In this document: in pieces, positions 1 through 5,847 of the stretch
Position numbering within the stretch: position 1 is the stretch's first letter
How the letters are laid out: each line of letters starts with the position of its first letter
Source of the DNA: Roseiarcus sp031367195
Lineage (GTDB): Bacteria > Pseudomonadota > Alphaproteobacteria > Rhizobiales > Beijerinckiaceae
NCBI GenBank assembly: GCA_031367195.1
Contig: JANLPL010000030.1
Location: 1-8,575, forward strand
Direction: 5' to 3'
Length of the DNA: 8,575 nucleotides
Program-made: the position numbers and the translations under genes
Notes under the pieces: model-generated
Database searches by the model: none
What the model was told of the DNA's origin: nothing
The model's input: the letters and a program-made list of their open reading frames with translations, nothing else

Positions 1-125
1 TGGAGGCCATCAACGGCAACGTCCAAGCCGCAAAGCGAAAGGCCAAAGGCTATCGGACGAAGCGAAACCTGAAAGCCATCGTCTACCTCATCGCCGGTGA
101 CATCCTCGCCAACTCACCCACTTGA
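1..125 (+). CDS. ISL3-family transposase, C-terminal end only (cut by window edge)
   Basis: The frame whose codons start at position 3 reads 40 residues to a TGA at 123-125. It begins EAINGNVQAAKRKAKGYR and continues with RNLKAIVYLIAGDI. The pattern INGxxQAAKRKAxGYRxxRNLxxxxYLxAG is the conserved tail of ISL3-family (IS204/IS1001/IS1096/IS1165) DDE transposases, which catalyse cut-and-paste movement of their element. The final catalytic Glu of the DDE triad normally lies a little upstream of this tail, outside the window, so it cannot be judged whether the enzyme is intact. The gene is convergent with the glycosyltransferase operon on the other strand. The stop codon lies inside or next to the probable terminal repeat, as is usual for compact insertion sequences. 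Confidence 0.8.
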   Translation, partial: EAINGNVQAAKRKAKGYRTKRNLKAIVYLIAGDILANSPT

Positions 126-139
126 AACAGCGAGGAGCC
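124..139. repeat. Probable right terminal inverted repeat of the ISL3 element
   Basis: Directly after the transposase stop the sequence reads GAAACAGCGAGGAGCC. Its complement begins GGCTCCTCGC, which resembles the GGCTCTTCG-like tips of ISL3-family elements. If the tip is at 139, the next 8 bases (AGATTTCA, 140-147) would be one copy of the 8-base target duplication typical of the family. The left end is outside the window, so neither the repeat pairing nor the duplication can be confirmed here. Confidence 0.5.
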
Positions 140-594
140 AGATTTCATCCCACTAGATGACTCTTATAGGAAAACAGTTAAGACAAGCGCGACGATCAAG
201 AAGAATATAAAGCCGTTGCGAATGGCAATAGGCGATGCAGATGGCTACGTTCCATTATCGCTAAACGCAGAGTGCCCACTGGTTAGCCACAGGCCCGCCT
301 ACAATCAATTGTCCCTCTCGAGTTTATATTTAAATTAGCAATTATTCCCATGCGAAGCAAGTGATCCGCTCACAAGTTCGGCAGTCGAGACGCTTTTTCG
401 CAGCTCCGCGCTCTGTGCGGCAGGCCTGCCCGCGCCTCTTCGCGCGTGATCTGCCCCGAGTCTCTCTCAAAAGTCCGCCGTTTTCAGGGCGAAAATCGCT
501 GTTTCAAATATCTTGACTTGTACACCTACGGAATGTCCGCAATGGATCGCCTACGGTCCCCCAAAGCCCGAGCCGCGCGTCAGACAATCACCCC
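140..594. other. Non-coding spacer of lower G+C; no gene recognised
   Basis: This stretch separates the insertion-sequence end from the stop codon of the GT2-GtrA gene. The part from about 150 to 350 contains A/T-rich runs (for example around 321-350) that contrast with the GC-rich operon to the right. Short open frames exist on both strands, but none has a good start plus ribosome site or a recognisable protein. A perfect 10-base palindrome, GCAGGCCTGC, lies at 420-429. No clear intrinsic terminator for the leftward operon was found between 594 and 400. The stretch may be a decayed, horizontally acquired remnant left by insertion, but that is only inferred from composition. Confidence 0.5.
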
Positions 595-1713
595 TCAGCT
601 CTTGCGCCTTGTCCGCCACACAAAAGCGTTGCTGGCGGCATAGTTCCAGACCACGCCGATCAGGCCGCCCGCGAAGCCCGCCAGACCCCAGGAGCTGTGC
701 GAGCGATAGAGCACGCTGGCGACGTTGACGTTGGCGACGGCGCCGACGCCGCATAGCGCGGCGAAGATGAGAAAGCCGCCGACGATCCCGAAACCCTTGT
801 AGCGGCGATTGCGGTAGGTGATCTCGTTGTTGAGCACGAAATTGCTGGCCATCGCCGCCACCGTCGCCACGATCTGGCTCTTGGTGAAATCATGCGCCAC
901 GCCGCCGTCGATCAGCAGCGTCAGCACGGCCAGATGGACGAGGATGCCGACGCCGCCGATCATGGCGAACAGCGCGAACCGGGTCGGCAGCAGGCCGCCG
1001 CTGGCGTGATGCGCGACCAGGCCGAGGAAATCGAGACCCACCAGCGGCGACAGTTTCGATTCGCCCGCCGTCCGAGGGCGGAACACGTAGGGGACTTCGA
1101 CCACCTTCAGCTCGTGGCGCGAGGTCAGCACGAGATCGACCAGGATCTTGAAGCCGTCGGGGGAGAATTTCGGCGCCAGCCGCGCCACGATCTCGCGCTT
1201 CGTCATAAAGAAGCCGCTCATCGGGTCGGAGACTTCAACGCCGGCGACCAGGCCGAAGAACCACTTGCCGAGATCGCTGAGGCGCTGGCGCATCGGCGAC
1301 AGCCCGCCGGGCTGGCTGGGATCGGCGATGCGGGTGCCGATGACGAGATTGCCCTCGGCCCGCTCCAGCGCGGCGTACATCCGCGGCAGGATCGATTCGT
1401 CGTGTTGCAGATCGCCGTCGATCACGGCGACGTAATCGGCGCTGGAGGCGAGCCAGCCCTCGATCACGGCGCCGGCGAGGCCGCCGCGATTGACGCGGCG
1501 CAGGCAGCGCATACGCGGGTCGCGGCGGGCGATGGCGAAAGCGACGTCGTAGGTGCCGTCGGAGGAATCGTCATCGACCACGATCATTTCCCACGGCAAA
1601 CCCGCGAGCACGACGGTCAGCCTAGCGAATAGCCGCGGCACATTGGCGGCTTCGCGATAGGTGGGGACGATGACGGACAGCGTCGGGCGGGACGGCGTCG
1701 CCGCGGTGGACAT
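595..1713 (-). CDS. Polyprenyl-phosphate glycosyltransferase: GT2 (DPM1-like) fused to GtrA-like membrane domain
   Basis: The 372-residue protein has two parts. Residues about 12-235 are a GT-A fold family 2 glycosyltransferase of the dolichol-phosphate mannosyltransferase type: the start LSVIVPTYREAANV, the nucleotide-binding VVDDDSSDGT (D47-D49), the metal-binding DGD at 99-101 followed by LQHD, and SDPMSGFF at 162-169. Residues about 245-366 are a GtrA-like domain with four membrane segments, ending in a typical VWNYAASNAFVW. Proteins of this build move a sugar from a nucleotide donor onto polyprenyl phosphate at the cytoplasmic face; the GtrA part is thought to help flip the product. The sugar (mannose, glucose or other) cannot be read from sequence. 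ATG 1713 is preceded by AGAGG five bases upstream. The gene is last in the operon, 33 bases after the hydrolase. Family is well supported; substrate is unknown. Confidence 0.93.
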   Translation of the reverse strand: MSTAATPSRPTLSVIVPTYREAANVPRLFARLTVVLAGLPWEMIVVDDDSSDGTYDVAFAIARRDPRMRCLRRVNRGGLAGAVIEGWLASSADYVAVIDGDLQHDESILPRMYAALERAEGNLVIGTRIADPSQPGGLSPMRQRLSDLGKWFFGLVAGVEVSDPMSGFFMTKREIVARLAPKFSPDGFKILVDLVLTSRHELKVVEVPYVFRPRTAGESKLSPLVGLDFLGLVAHHASGGLLPTRFALFAMIGGVGILVHLAVLTLLIDGGVAHDFTKSQIVATVAAMASNFVLNNEITYRNRRYKGFGIVGGFLIFAALCGVGAVANVNVASVLYRSHSSWGLAGFAGGLIGVVWNYAASNAFVWRTRRKS

Positions 1714-1746
1714 GGGAACCTCTGGCTCTGGCGGTGAAACCCTACG

Positions 1747-2709
1747 TCACGCAGGGTAAGGCGAAGTAAACGCAGGGTCGGCCGTGGCGGCGCCAAGCGC
1801 GAAAGCGTCGAAAGCCTTAAAGAAAAGCTCGCGCAACGCGTCGCGTTCGAACATCGCCTCGTGCCGCGCCCCGTCGATCACGATCAGGCTGCCGGCGCGC
1901 AAACGCGACGCGAAACGCTCGACAGAGCGCGTATCGACGACGCGGTCGGCGCCGGAGGCGATCACGAGAATGGGCGTGGAAATGGCGCGCGGGTAGTCCG
2001 GGTCGGCGAATTCGCGCATCAGCCGCAAGGCGGCATGAACCCAGCCGACGGTCGGGCCGCCGAGGCCGAGCACGGGATGGGCGCGCAGGATTTCGCCAAA
2101 CCGCGCGTAACGCGCGGGGTCGGAGGTCAGCACATTGCCTTCGAACGGACGCAGGCCATAGGGCTTGCCGCCGCCGCCGGGAGCGTAGAGGCCGCCCAGG
2201 CCGAGCGCGTCGAGCGCCTCCACCAGCCGGCGCGCCCAGCGCGGATCGGCCTGGCCGTAAAGCGCGATCATCGGCGCGGTCAGCACGAGCCGGTCGAACG
2301 GGCAGCGTCCTTCGTGGGCGATCCGCAGCGCGATCGCCCCGCCCATGGAATGGCCAAGACCGATCCAGGGGCGCGGGCATGCGGGGAGCACATCGCGCGC
2401 GAAGGCGACGAAATCGCGCTCGTAGAGCGAGAAATCGTCGATATGGCCTTTGAAGCGATCGCCGAGTTGGCGCTCCGAGCCGCCCTGGCCGCGCCAGTCC
2501 AAAGTCGCGACGGCGAGGCCGCGGGCGAGGAAATCGGCGATGGTCTCGGCATATTTCTCGATGAATTCCGTGCGCCCGCCGAGCAGCACGACGGTTCCGG
2601 TCGCGCCGGGCGGCGTCCAGCGTGCCGCGCGCAGCCGCACGCCGTCGAGCGCGACCAGTTCGCACTCTTCAGCGTCGGGGGGCAGGCCAGCGTCGGGAAA
2701 CAGCGCCAT
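1747..2709 (-). CDS. Alpha/beta hydrolase, lysophospholipase / monoacylglycerol lipase type
   Basis: The 320-residue protein is a serine hydrolase of the Hydrolase_4 (PldB-like, serine aminopeptidase S33) group, which cleave acyl esters of lysophospholipids or monoacylglycerols. Visible landmarks are the oxyanion-strand region VLLGGRTEFIEKY (41-53), the DWRGQGGSER stretch (71-80) typical of PldB-like proteins, the nucleophile elbow GHSMGG with S121, the acid D255 in SGADRVVD, and H283 in ARHEAMFE. The triad S121-D255-H283 is therefore complete. There is no signal peptide, so it is probably cytoplasmic or peripheral. ATG 2709 has AAGG about eight bases upstream. The gene sits between the GT87 gene and the GT2-GtrA gene with 33-base gaps on each side, so it is very likely co-transcribed with them. 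A role in recycling lipids or removing acyl groups in the same envelope pathway is possible but inferred; the exact substrate is unknown. Confidence 0.88.
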   Translation of the reverse strand: MALFPDAGLPPDAEECELVALDGVRLRAARWTPPGATGTVVLLGGRTEFIEKYAETIADFLARGLAVATLDWRGQGGSERQLGDRFKGHIDDFSLYERDFVAFARDVLPACPRPWIGLGHSMGGAIALRIAHEGRCPFDRLVLTAPMIALYGQADPRWARRLVEALDALGLGGLYAPGGGGKPYGLRPFEGNVLTSDPARYARFGEILRAHPVLGLGGPTVGWVHAALRLMREFADPDYPRAISTPILVIASGADRVVDTRSVERFASRLRAGSLIVIDGARHEAMFERDALRELFFKAFDAFALGAATADPAFTSPYPA

Positions 2710-2721
2710 CAGGGGCCTTAA

Positions 2722-2751
2722 GCGCGGAATTGCGCGCGCGGCTTATGCCGC
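2722..2751 (-). other. Two small GC-rich hairpins at the GT87 stop codon
   Basis: GCGGC (2738-2742) and GCCGC (2747-2751) can pair around a 4-base loop that contains the GT87 stop codon. Just downstream on the - strand, GCGCG (2722-2726) and CGCGC (2733-2737) can pair around a 6-base loop. Neither is followed by a T-run, so this is not a convincing terminator. It could slow ribosomes or shape mRNA decay between GT87 and the hydrolase, or be a chance product of high G+C. Confidence 0.3.
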
Positions 2752-3972
2752 AAGGGGGTCGCGGCGGCAAATGGCGGCGCGCGCGGGCGCGTGCCCAAGC
2801 GCGCGGCGCAACAGGACAAAGCCGAGCGCGGCGACGACAATCGGGCCGACCGGCAGATGGGCGTATTGCGCCAGCGGGCGCACGAAGCCCGGCGCGAGGA
2901 AGGCGGCGGCGAGAACGCTGATCTCGAACGGGCGGAAGCCGCGCGCGAGCCCCGCCTCCGCGAGGACCGCGATGGGGACGATCAGCAGCGTGAGATCATA
3001 GTCGAGCAGGAACGGGGTGGTCAGGCAGGTCGCCACCACGATGGCGGCGCATTGCAACCGTGCGTCGCGCTCGCGTCGTAGCGCCAGCGCGAGACCGCCC
3101 AGCGCGGCGAGGGCCGCCAGCCCCTGCGCGGCATAGGCGAGCGGGGAGCCGGCGCCGAGTTCGCGCAACGTGGCGTAAACGCTCGGCATTTTCGCGAAAT
3201 CGACCAGACCGCGCTCAAGCGTCGCGCGGGTCAACGGGGTTTCCGCGAGGAAGGCGGCCCAGGCATCCCAGCCGAACGCGACCACGGAAGCCGCCGCCAG
3301 CGCCGCCCCCGTCGCCGCCATGCCCGCTAGCGCCCGGTAGCGTCCCGCCAGCAGCAGGCCGAGCGGAATCACCGCCGCCAGTTGTGGCTTGAAACCGAGT
3401 GCGCCGAACAGGACGCCGGCCAGCAGCGGGCGCCGCTCCAGCAGGCTCGCGCCGCCGGCGAACAGGGCCGTGGTCAGAAAGGCGTTCTGGCCGTGCCCGA
3501 CGGTCGCCAGCATGCCGGGGAAGGCGAGCACGACGAGGGGATGGGCGAAGCGCCGCGACAGCGCGCGTAAGCCCGCCAGCATCGCGGCGAAGCTGGCCCC
3601 GAGCCACAAAGCCAGCGCGCCCATATAGGGCAGCAGGCCAAGCGGCAGGCAGACCAGCAGATAGGTCGGGGGATAAAAGAAGGCGTACCAGTCGATGGGA
3701 TGGCCGAACAGGGCGCGCTCGGCGGCGTGATGGGCTTGCGGCGAATAGATCGCGGCGGCCGGGCCGGTCAGCGCCATGCGGCCGGCGGTCCAGAAGCTGA
3801 CGAAATCCGTGCCGAGCGGTTCGCCGCGCGGATCGACGCCGGCCCTGATGTAGGTCGCCAGCGCCGCCAGGCCGACGAGATTGGCCAGCGCCAGCAGGGC
3901 GAAATAGTTACGTAGCCGCGTGGGGTTGGCCCATGCGGCGTCGCGCAGGAAACGCTTGGCGCTGGCGATCAC
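2743..3972 (-). CDS. GT87 (DUF2029)-type polytopic membrane glycosyltransferase
   Basis: With the GTG start at 3972 the protein has 409 residues and many hydrophobic helices. It fits family GT87/DUF2029, GT-C fold enzymes known from actinobacteria as polyprenyl-phosphomannose-dependent mannosyltransferases. Landmarks in order are a first membrane helix at about 23-42, GTDFVSFWTAGR with D56 on the first outer loop (the usual catalytic-type Asp of GT-C enzymes), FYPPTYLL (99-106), GHGQNAFL (159-166), GFKPQ (193-197) and TPFLLDYDLTLL in the C-terminal third. GTG is chosen because its G-T-G-A overlaps the acyltransferase TGA by four bases, AGGCGG lies seven bases upstream, and the frame above it contains only material belonging to the acyltransferase. 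Expression is probably translationally coupled to that gene. The donor is probably the lipid-linked sugar made by the GT2-GtrA protein of the same operon (inferred); the acceptor is unknown. Confidence 0.85.
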   Translation of the reverse strand: MIASAKRFLRDAAWANPTRLRNYFALLALANLVGLAALATYIRAGVDPRGEPLGTDFVSFWTAGRMALTGPAAAIYSPQAHHAAERALFGHPIDWYAFFYPPTYLLVCLPLGLLPYMGALALWLGASFAAMLAGLRALSRRFAHPLVVLAFPGMLATVGHGQNAFLTTALFAGGASLLERRPLLAGVLFGALGFKPQLAAVIPLGLLLAGRYRALAGMAATGAALAAASVVAFGWDAWAAFLAETPLTRATLERGLVDFAKMPSVYATLRELGAGSPLAYAAQGLAALAALGGLALALRRERDARLQCAAIVVATCLTTPFLLDYDLTLLIVPIAVLAEAGLARGFRPFEISVLAAAFLAPGFVRPLAQYAHLPVGPIVVAALGFVLLRRALGHAPARAAICRRDPLAA

Positions 3973-4808
3973 GGCGTCGCCGCCTGCGACGCCGGCGTCG
4001 CCGCCTGCGACGCCAAGCGTGGCTGGGCCGCCCACGCCTTCAGCCGGCGCGACGCGTTGATGCTGGGCTGCTCGACCGTCGCCCACAAGGCCCAGCCCAC
4101 GGGAAACGCCAGCGGCAGGGCGTAGAGCGCGCCGATCGGGCCAAAGGCGCGCATGGCCAGCGCGAACACCAGCCAATGGCTGAGATAGAGGCTGTAGGAG
4201 ATCTTGCCGAGCCAAAGCACGGGCGCGGTCTCCAGCCAGCGCACGCGCGGCGTGTAGCGCGAGAGATAGGCGCCGAGGACGAAATAGCCGAGCGCCAGGA
4301 AATACTCCTGCTCCGGGTCCTGGACGAGGAATTGCCCGACGCCGCAGAAGGCGACTACGCCGGCCCACGCGCGAACCGTCGAACCGCGACCGAGCCAGAC
4401 GATCAGCGGCATCAGCGGCATCGCCCAGGCTTCGACGATCAGCGACCACACGGGCGGATCGATATGCGGCGCCGCGTCCGGAATCATCAGCGGAAAGAAC
4501 AGGAACTGGCGCCAATCCGGGGCCATGCCGGCGATGAGATAGCCGAGCCCGAGGCAGATCGCATAGGTCGGCCACAGCCGCACGAGCCTTTGCGCCAGAA
4601 AGACCGCCGGCCGGCCGTCCCAGGCGCGCGTCAGCACCAGCCCCGACATCACGAAAAAGCCGAACACCGCCAATTTCGCAGGCACGGCGAACAGCGGCAG
4701 GCCGATCGGCGAGGTGGCGTGCCAGAGCACGACGACGACGGCCAGCAGCCCGCGCAATCCGTCGAGAGCGGGCAAGCGGGCTTGGCGCGGGCGAACAGGG
4801 GAAATCAT
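3969..4808 (-). CDS. Acyltransferase 3 family membrane protein (OafA/NodX-like)
   Basis: The 279-residue polytopic protein belongs to the acyltransferase 3 family, which transfers acetyl or other acyl groups to sugars of O-antigen, exopolysaccharide or other envelope glycans. Seen features are LDGLRGLLAVVVVLWHA near the start (D16, R19, and the catalytic-type H30), FGFFVMSGLVL (49-59), the R-x-x-R pair R74/R77 before LWPTY, PPVWSLIVEAWAM (W121, E126) in place of the usual WSLxVE, GKISYSLYLSHW (201-212), and VEQPSINASRR near the end. It is shorter than many relatives (commonly 330-400) but no core motif is missing. The C-terminus is a small tandem repeat of SQAATP(A). ATG 4808 is preceded by GAGG about six bases upstream inside a hairpin. 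It is the first gene of the glycan block and overlaps the GT87 start by four bases. The acyl acceptor is unknown. Confidence 0.9.
   Translation of the reverse strand: MISPVRPRQARLPALDGLRGLLAVVVVLWHATSPIGLPLFAVPAKLAVFGFFVMSGLVLTRAWDGRPAVFLAQRLVRLWPTYAICLGLGYLIAGMAPDWRQFLFFPLMIPDAAPHIDPPVWSLIVEAWAMPLMPLIVWLGRGSTVRAWAGVVAFCGVGQFLVQDPEQEYFLALGYFVLGAYLSRYTPRVRWLETAPVLWLGKISYSLYLSHWLVFALAMRAFGPIGALYALPLAFPVGWALWATVEQPSINASRRLKAWAAQPRLASQAATPASQAATP
3973..4014. repeat. Perfect tandem duplication of a 21-base palindromic unit
   Basis: Two identical 21-base copies (3973-3993 and 3994-4014) lie head to tail. Each has 8-base inverted arms, GGCGTCGC and GCGACGCC, around a 5-base centre, so each can form a tight hairpin in RNA. 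In the acyltransferase frame the repeat adds a 7-residue duplication (SQAATPA, then SQAATP and stop). On the - strand each copy carries AGGCGG; the copy next to the GT87 start (3980-3985) is that gene's likely ribosome site. The 21-base period keeps the reading frame, so copy number could vary without frameshift. Confidence 0.9.
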
Positions 4809-4813
4809 CGGCG

Positions 4814-4831
4814 GCCTCGGCGAGACGAGGC
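4814..4831 (-). promoter_or_regulatory. Hairpin enclosing the acyltransferase ribosome-binding site
   Basis: On the - strand GCCTCG and CGAGGC can pair as a 6-bp stem with a 6-base loop. The second arm contains GAGG, the only plausible ribosome site for ATG 4808, leaving five bases to the start. If formed, this stem would hide the site and lower initiation, or place it under control of upstream translation. The stem is short and the region GC-rich, so chance is not excluded. Confidence 0.35.
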
Positions 4832-4887
4832 ACCTTGGCGGGGCGGCCTTAACGCAGGGTGAAGCCGGCGGCGCTAAAGGCGCGCGC
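4832..4887 (-). other. Gap between importer and glycan blocks, no clear promoter or terminator
   Basis: These bases follow the TAA of the second permease (4888-4890). On the - strand a weak GCGC stem around CTTTA can be drawn, but there is no T-run after it and no convincing -35/-10 pair. With only 79 bases from stop to next start, read-through from the ABC genes into the acyltransferase gene is plausible but unproven. Confidence 0.4.
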
Positions 4888-5847
4888 TTAACTCGTCACC
4901 CTCTCGCCGCGCCCGTAAACCAGCAGCATCAGGATGATGACGCCGCCATAGATCACCTGCCGCCCGGCCTCCGGCATCGCCATGATCGACAGCACGCTGT
5001 TGAGCAGCACAATGAGAATGACACCGACCAGAGTGCCGAGATAGCGCCCGCGCCCGCCCAGAATGTTGGTGCCCCCGATCACCACGGCTGCGATGGCCGG
5101 CAGGAGATAGGCGTCGCCCATGCCCTGATAGGCTTTCTGCGAATAGCCGGCGAGCAGCACGCCGGCGAGTCCCGCCATCAGGCCGGAGATGGCGAAACAG
5201 ACGACCGTGACGGCGCGGGTGTTGACGCCGGCGAGATAGGCCGCCGCCTCCTTGTTGCCGATGGCGTAGATGTAGCGCCCCAGCAGCGTGCGTTGCAGCA
5301 TCAGCGCCACGAGCAGTGAAACGCCGATCCAGACATAGAGCGCGGCCGGAATGCCGAACCAGTGCGCGGAGGCGAGCGTGCGCATCAGGTCGGTCGCCGA
5401 AGTCTGCGGCGCGAAGCCGCCGGTGTTCGCCACCATCAGCCCGCGCATCACGGCGTTGACGCCGAGCGTGAAGAGCATCGAGGGCACGCGCAGATAGGCG
5501 ACGCCGAGACCGTTGATGATTCCGACGCCGATGCCGACGGCCAGGCCGACAGGAATCGCCCAGCCGCCGCCGACCGAGGTCGCCATCATCGCGGCGGCCG
5601 TCAGCGTCCACGGCACGGAAAGGTCGATCTGCGAGATCAGGATGACGATCATCGCGCCCGCCGCGACGATGCCGAGGAAGGCGCCGATCTGCAATTGCTG
5701 GAGCAGGTAGTTGGGCGACAACAAAGGCGCCGAGCCGAAGTGCGACAGGGTGTAGCCGGTGCCCGCAATCAGTATGACGACAATGAACAGCGCGGCGATC
5801 AGGATCGGCCGATCGTCGCGCGAAAGTTTCAGCACGCCCACGCTCAC
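4888..5847 (-). CDS. Sugar ABC importer permease 2 (RbsC/BPD_transp_2 family)
   Basis: With GTG 5847 as start the protein has 319 residues, normal for CUT2-class permeases such as RbsC. It has multiple hydrophobic helices, the family motif QIDLSVPWTL at about 73-82 (usually GGIDLSVGS), the cytoplasmic coupling loop GRYIYAIGNKEAAAYLAGVN (190-209) that contacts the ATPase, and AAVVIGGTNILGGRGRYLGT at 253-272. The GTG start is preferred because its GTGA overlaps the stop of the previous permease by four bases, GGAG stands eight bases upstream, and residues above it match no permease. It should pair with the 367-residue permease as a heterodimeric channel, as in YtfT-YjfF or LsrC-LsrD. The change of GGIDLSVGS to SQIDLSVPW may reflect specialisation of this subunit. 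The transported sugar cannot be determined. Confidence 0.92.
   Translation of the reverse strand: MSVGVLKLSRDDRPILIAALFIVVILIAGTGYTLSHFGSAPLLSPNYLLQQLQIGAFLGIVAAGAMIVILISQIDLSVPWTLTAAAMMATSVGGGWAIPVGLAVGIGVGIINGLGVAYLRVPSMLFTLGVNAVMRGLMVANTGGFAPQTSATDLMRTLASAHWFGIPAALYVWIGVSLLVALMLQRTLLGRYIYAIGNKEAAAYLAGVNTRAVTVVCFAISGLMAGLAGVLLAGYSQKAYQGMGDAYLLPAIAAVVIGGTNILGGRGRYLGTLVGVILIVLLNSVLSIMAMPEAGRQVIYGGVIILMLLVYGRGERVTS

Noticed and set aside
513..540. TTGACT-containing promoter-like sequence on the + strand
   Set aside because: No matching -10 box at a suitable distance and no + strand gene downstream.
446..643. Small + strand open frame of 65 codons in the spacer
   Set aside because: No ribosome site, no recognisable protein, and its end runs into the antisense of the GT2-GtrA gene.
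892..1632. + strand open frame (246 codons) opposite the GT2-GtrA gene
   Set aside because: Rich in His, Asp, Gln and Ala with no motif; explained by GC-rich codon use on the other strand.
1749..1778. Two copies of ACGCAGGGT near the hydrolase stop, with a third at 4852-4860
   Set aside because: The first two overlap or lie within coding sequence (Pro-Ala codons) and the motif is short; no spacing pattern suggests an operator.
1861..2721. Long + strand open frame (286 codons) opposite the hydrolase
   Set aside because: Low-complexity composition and full overlap with a hydrolase carrying an intact catalytic triad; antisense shadow.
3973..4833. Extension of the GT87 frame upstream to 4833 (696 residues)
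   Set aside because: Residues upstream of the GTG at 3972 are Arg/Ala-rich antimotif sequence lying over the acyltransferase gene; the GTGA overlap and ribosome site support the short start.
3933..4862. Long + strand open frame (309 codons) opposite the acyltransferase
   Set aside because: Rich in Arg, Gly, Gln and His with no family motifs; it is the antisense shadow of a GC-rich gene whose own frame has clear acyltransferase 3 motifs.
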